In this document: positions 61,581-64,000 of the stretch, piece by piece
Numbering within the stretch: the stretch's first letter is position 1
Layout: every line of letters starts with the position of its first letter
Origin: Epiperipatus broadwayi
Taxonomy: Eukaryota; Onychophora; Udeonychophora; Euonychophora; Peripatidae
Length of the DNA stretch: 64,000 nt
Assembly: GCA_028023455.1 (NCBI GenBank)
Contig: JAQFVV010000042.1
Location: forward strand, 7,585,922-7,649,921
Direction: 5' to 3'
Position numbers and translations under genes: made by a program
Notes under the pieces: model-generated
The model's database searches: none
The model's input: the letters and a program-made list of their open reading frames with translations, nothing else
What the model was told of the DNA's origin: nothing

Positions 61581-64000
61581 ATTAGTTTGTTTTGTGTACT
61601 TGATTTTTTTTTTAACTTTGTGTTTTTTATATGTTAGAATTTTAATTACATTTTGTTTAGTAATATTGTTGAAAATATAAATAATAAAATGATAATTAAA
61701 AAGTTATATCACAGAAGAAACAAGTAAATCTGATAGTTGTAATATTGTATTTTCTTTTATAGGAATAAATAAAAAACGATTTGTTTTTAACTGTCCTATA
61801 TAGTTTAAATTTGAAGTAGAGTTAGAGTAAATTCAGTACTAGTTTCTGAATCAGTTCTCTGCTGAGTGAAGTAGAATTAACTAATATCTGTTGTGTAACT
61901 TCATGATTATCATTATTATTTTAGCATATATTTCTTTATAGAGTGGCTGCAAATTTTTAAATATTAATTTTGCAAATGCTTCACCTAATTGTATACAATT
62001 TGTTTTTTAAATGTATTATAAGTTATTGTTTATATACATAAGTGACATTTTTTTTCATCAAATATTAATCTAGTATAATTCTTTCACAGTTGTAATATGA
62101 TTATAAAATATCAAGGTGACTTTGATTTTTAATATGTTTTTATGGGAGATTTTAAAAATAGTTTAATATATTTTAATTGGTTAAATAATCAATAAAAATA
62201 TATTTTTTTAAAAAAGTTACTTATGTTTTTGTGTTGAAAATTTTTAATATAATAACAGCCCTAGCCATGACCAGTGATTATAGATATATATAGTGTGCAA
62301 TTATTATAAATTCAATAAAAAATAACTGCAGAATTAATTAATTTGTGATTTGAAATTTTTAATTAGTATAATAAATTATTGCTATGAGAAAATTAATGCT
62401 AAATTCTCTATAAATATTTTGTGTATATACTTAAAGTTTTAATTTAAAACTATCTGAAAGTTTTTTCAAATGAAATCAGTTTCTTTGATCTATAAGTTCT
62501 CAATATCATTTAACAAACTTTTGTATCTTATGCCTTTATATTATATGTGGTCTCTTTGTAAGTGTTGCACAATCTTTTTTTGTAACAACATATCCAGCCC
62601 AGCTTCATTTTAGCATCCTAATTCTTTTAATGATGTCATTGATATTTATTTGTTCTGTCATTTATGGATTTCTCTTTTGATTCCTCTTTGTTTTTTCCAA
62701 TATATATTTCTCTCTACTATATTGTGTGGTCTGAAGTCTTTATATTACTCTTCTATTAAAATTCAAGTGTTAGCTCAAAATGTAAGAACAGGTAAAGCAC
62801 ATTTAGTAAAAATCTTCTATTCAAACATATAGACATTATATATTTTTAATATTAAATTATTTCTACAAAAAACAGTCTATTAAAGTTTAATTTTATGATT
62901 AACTTCATCTGTTATGATACCATCATTTATTTATTTTTTATGTGAAAAACCATTGATAGTAATTGCACTTTTATTACTAATGTATATAATATGAATAAGA
63001 TATGTACAAACGTACATAGTTATAAATGTACATAATATCATCATTAAAACATTATTTACTAAGTTTTTTTTTATAAAATTAGATATTAAATGATATACTA
63101 TATATAATAAATATAACTTCTAAATTACAAACTGTGACAATAAAAAGTTCATAGAATCAGTTTCAAGAAACTTTCTTTATTATTTGTGTAGGACCTTACA
63201 CATCATTGACCATAATCACAGTTAACAAAGAGATCTATCTTGAAATAGATCATATATGCTTTGCATGATCAAAGTTTACAATTTCAAAATTAGTTATTAT
63301 TTATAATATCAAATATTACGATTTATAATAGGCTCTGTAGAGAGTATTTTAATGCTCTGATTTTTATATGTTACAACTATTTAATATTATAAACCATTAT
63401 TGTTTATAATATCAGATAAAATCATATTTATATATTAACTTGTAGATTTCTGAGGTGTAATGAATTATGAGAACTATTTAAATTTTACTTTAGAAGTAGA
63501 ACTATTTATTTGTAATAAAATTTCAGGCACTTCAGTTTTCATTTCCTTGAATTGATCTTACAAAGATGTGCTTATGAGAACTTCAAGATTATTCTTAATA
63601 AATAAAACCTTGTGAGTTATTTCTCAGTATTTCAAGGAATGATTTCTGAAACTAATCCATAAAATCAATATACAATTATTTCTAGATGTAGCCAAAAAAA
63701 AAAAATCAATACACTATTATTTCTATTTAAATAATGATGTATCCTAAAAAAAAAAAAAAGGTTTAAATTTAATATTTTTCCATTTGCTCTTTGGAAGTGG
63801 TCTCTGATATGTATTATATGACTATAAGAAACCAATTATCAAACTTAAAATTATATATATATATAAAACACTTTTAATATAGGCAACAAAACTGATGACC
63901 ATAAATTTTGCTTTAATTTATTTCACTGCAGAATATTTGAATAATTATGGGTTTTGATAGTAGATATTAAAATTATAGATTTTTAAGTAAAATTATTTAA
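61581..64000. other. AT-rich DNA, nothing recognised
   Basis: 2.4 kb to the window end with no gene or assignable repeat. The frame at 62650-62832 has no recognised domain. Two A runs lie at 63692 and 63748, preceded by related words (ATCAATATACAATTATTTCT and ATCAATACACTATTATTTCT), a small local duplication. Confidence 0.55.

Overview
This is a very AT-rich stretch of animal nuclear DNA with no confidently recognisable host protein-coding gene. It has long A and T runs, microsatellites, and decayed transposon coding relics of families common in metazoans: Tigger/pogo, hAT, Ty3/Gypsy, non-LTR retrotransposons and Penelope-like elements (PLEs). There are also many foldback elements. The phylum cannot be fixed from the sequence alone; an AT-rich invertebrate is my inference. 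Most open frames in the window are short chance frames.

Layout. 0.7-2.1 kb holds a Tigger/pogo transposase relic (minus strand) with a palindromic repeat, here called R1, beside it. 6.4-8.1 kb holds a gutted Ty3/Gypsy retrotransposon (gag-like coiled coil plus integrase C-terminal GPY remnant). 11.1-12.0 kb is a long R1 palindrome. 13.3-13.6 kb is the only GC- and CpG-richer island; it has an ATTGG/GGGCGG/TATTTAAA promoter-like array overlapping a 43-codon ORF, with CTCF-like and E-box motifs upstream. 14.8-15.1 kb is a GC-rich foldback. 16.4-20.0 kb holds an endonuclease fragment of one LINE followed by a longer LINE relic (endonuclease, reverse transcriptase, C-terminal domain). 20.7-24.4 kb holds a PLE-like terminal repeat (R3), an R2 repeat and an R4 terminal-inverted-repeat element. 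26.7-29.7 kb holds two more R1 copies, one bounded by 19-bp direct repeats, and a solo LTR. 33.2-35.0 kb is a PLE 3' part encoding a GIY-YIG endonuclease that runs into a foldback. 35.9 kb is a short TA-flanked hairpin. 39.4 kb is a TAA microsatellite. 40.1-42.1 kb holds another R3 copy and a hAT/ZBED-type relic. 44.4-45.5 kb is a long-inverted-repeat element. 46.0-46.7 kb is the second R2 copy. 47.7-48.9 kb is a hAT MITE with a PLE-end hairpin inside it. 50.6-52.5 kb is an internally deleted LTR retrotransposon with three tandem leader repeats. 54.2-55.6 kb is the second R4 copy in opposite orientation. 56.3-57.6 kb is a large inverted repeat whose arms carry a different GIY-YIG coding relic. 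57.6-58.4 kb is a tract almost free of C on the plus strand, bounded by two TACA arrays. 58.7 and 60.0 kb carry tRNA-Val-like SINE copies in opposite orientation. 61.4 kb has a perfect 43-bp R1 hairpin.

Nothing here works as an operon or pathway; the region is a graveyard of selfish elements. Three things stand out: the strand-asymmetric C-depleted block; the recurring association of Penelope-type ends and GIY-YIG coding with palindromes and a CTGA...GAAAC ribozyme-like motif; and the isolated promoter-like island at 13.3-13.6 kb.
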